A DNA stretch of 64,000 nucleotides from Cymbidium sinense (taxonomy: Eukaryota > Streptophyta > Magnoliopsida > Asparagales > Orchidaceae). How positions within the stretch are numbered: position 1 is the stretch's first letter; every line of letters begins with the position of its first letter. Shown piece by piece: positions 62,001 to 64,000 of the stretch. The stretch spans positions 78,417,817 to 78,481,816 of the forward strand of contig CM038220.1 in NCBI GenBank assembly GCA_021442155.1. Direction: 5' to 3'. Under the pieces are notes generated by a model. It saw only the letters and a list, made by a program, of their open reading frames with translations. It was not told where the DNA came from and did not search any database. A program made the position numbers and the translations under genes.

Positions 62001-64000
62001 TGATCTACTCAACCTCAAGGCCTAGAAACTTCAACAGGGTTTCATCTCTACTAGATGAAGCTACCTCATCGATCTCAAGCGCCGGTGATCACCTCCGATG
62101 AGGTTAGTGATTTTTTGACCACTTAGATTAAGAGGTGTTGGTCCTTTGTGAAGGGAATTTTCATTGCATATGAAATCCACTGTTGGATTGGCTGCTATAC
62201 TCCTTTAGGTGGTGTGGGTTGAGTCTTGAATGAATCAATGTTAGATCGGGCTCGGATCTTCCCTTGGATCATGGACGGTTCATATTGGTCCTCAGGGAAG
62301 AACTTGGCCCATCTCAGCTGTCCATCCGTGCATTTTAGATGGATGGATGAGATTATTAGGCACATTCTATAAACCCTTTATTTGATTTAAATGCGATATC
62401 CTGACCATCGATTTTTTGATGATGGCGAATGGCGTGCATATGCCCCGATTTGACATTTAAGTGGATGGCTCATCAGCGTGTAAAACATCGACCACCACCA
62501 CCACGCATCACGTCGTGGGCTGGGTATTATGTGAGGATTAGTTATTTAGCTAAATAATTCCTAATTAATTCTTATATCTTCAAAAAATTATAATTCCTTC
62601 AATACTATTCAGAAAAAGAAAAGGAAAGATGCTATGGATAGATAATTTCATCTAGAATATTAAAAAAATGTTTTCAATGGATTTTGAATTCTCCTTTTCT
62701 CTGAATTTGGGTTTCTTTAGGAATTTTAATTAGCTAATTATTCTCTAATTAAGTAACCAATTGATCTTAAATTTCAAGAGTTCATTTTAGGGGATGACCT
62801 CTGCCTCTCTTAATTTTTTTGAGATTTATTAAGGCCTTAATTGGGGAAATTGCTATTTCATTCCTTAATTACCCCTTTCATATAATTAAGGGTAATTAAG
62901 GTGTGATTAGTGGATTTACCCTTTGATTAAGTTTGATTAAGGTTAGATCCGGTGAGTAGGGGTTTTATGGAATAATTTTGGAATATTTCCCATATGCTAT
63001 TCCCTAAACCCCCTTTTCTATCCTTAATCCCCTCTTAATTAAGGGTTAACTCATTAATTATCCCTTTAAACAAATTTCAAAAATTCTAAAAAATTCCATA
63101 ACTTAATTAATCTACCTTGGGTAGATTCTTAGGTGTTTAACAACCTAAGTTCAATTAAGAAAATTAAAACCCCTTTAAAAGTACTTAATCTAAACCCCTT
63201 AGCTTAATTAACTTTTAATTGTGAGCCAAATTGCCTAAGGCCTTTTCATTATTAGGTGTATTGCAAATTTGAATACCTTGTGGGTTTTATGTCATCTCAT
63301 TGGCTCATAATTACTTGGTTAATTTTCTAAGGTGGTATATGTAAGAGTTAATTAAGCTACTTAATTCATACTCTAACCTAATCAACACTTAAAAATGGAT
63401 TTAACTATTTTAAAATTAAACAAAAATACAAAACACATGTGGGAATGGGTTAGGAACAACAAACTCATCTCACCTTTTAAATTAAATCAAACTTCAAACT
63501 AAACAAAAAATATTTTGAAATTCACTTTGATTTATTCTAAGTTTTCTTATTCCTTAAGAATGTATTTAGGATTTAAGTAAAGTGAGTTTGTTCAAATGCT
63601 TTCATTGCTTTATATCTTTCCCAACATGTTAGGTTGTATGTCATGTGATTCATGCATTCATAATTTCATGTTTTAAAATTTTAAAATGAAATTGTTTACT
63701 TTATGTCAAATGTGTATATGTTGGATAAAGTAAAATATGAGTGGATATTATCACTATTAAATCCAAAGTATTTTCAAAACTTATAAATGAGACATCAAAT
63801 CTAAAAGGGTGTTATTCTTATACTTTAATTATAAGCTCGCATGTGATAGATTATAAAGTAATGTTTAGTGTAGCCTTTCCTTTCTTCCTTATGTTAGCAT
63901 GGTTTTGAATAGGAGTTGGTAAGATGTAGGGTTAATTTGAAAAGAATCCAACACTTACTTAAATCTATACCCTATTCATTCTTATGCCATCATCTAAGAA
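59022..64000 (+). repeat. LTR, duplicate copy, runs off the window
   Basis: It starts TGACCTCATTTTTAGAATGAGC and follows the 18079 LTR to the window edge (64000 corresponds to about 22870). It is preceded by the same flank GTTGT as the 18079 copy, so it came with the segmental duplication rather than from a new insertion. The ~185-bp repeats, TTGACC cluster (60390-61240) and 61402-61466 hairpin are all present. Confidence 0.85.

Overview
The window looks like repeat-rich nuclear DNA of a flowering plant: very A+T-rich, with long (TA)n and (CT)n runs, a fragment of a plant Dof gene, FAR1-type MULE transposase genes, an RTE-type LINE end, a hAT-type MITE and a Ty3/gypsy element with very long LTRs. 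The species cannot be named from sequence alone. No intact host gene, tRNA, rRNA or CRISPR array was found. Nearly every gene-like stretch is a transposable-element gene or gene fragment, and all recognisable ones carry stops or frameshifts.

Layout. 1-6905: a decayed FAR1/MULE gene on the minus strand (2923-4895) between two arrays of a ~146-bp palindrome-bearing repeat, ending in a conserved block with a hairpin. 6906-9705: a 611-bp foldback element, a spaced direct repeat, TA microsatellites and an unrecognised GC-rich block. 9706-18078: unique-looking DNA that recurs at 51847-59021, with a truncated Dof gene, 92-bp repeats and an RTE LINE end. 18079-35638: an LTR retrotransposon with LTRs of at least 4.4-4.8 kb and decayed gag and protease, but no reverse transcriptase or integrase. 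Its 3' LTR is cut off abruptly. 35639-51843: a ~16-kb block with the palindromic arrays inverted at its left edge relative to the rest, holding a second FAR1/MULE gene and an Ulp1-like (C48) protease gene, both on the minus strand. 51847-64000: a second copy of the 9706-22870 region, including the LTR start, with a hAT-type MITE inserted after the duplication.

How it fits together. The dominant system is a MULE family with a FAR1-type transposase, an Ulp1-like passenger gene (as in plant KI-MULE and CUMULE elements) and several kilobases of array in which each ~146-bp unit has a near-perfect 18-bp palindrome, GTACTCTCATGAGAGTAC. The array-bounded, two-gene block is the best candidate for something undescribed. 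The second theme is a segmental duplication with copies about 42 kb apart. It serves as an internal clock: the MITE has an empty site in the paralogue, and the Dof-containing block is missing from the second copy. The duplication could also be an uncollapsed haplotype or an assembly artefact.
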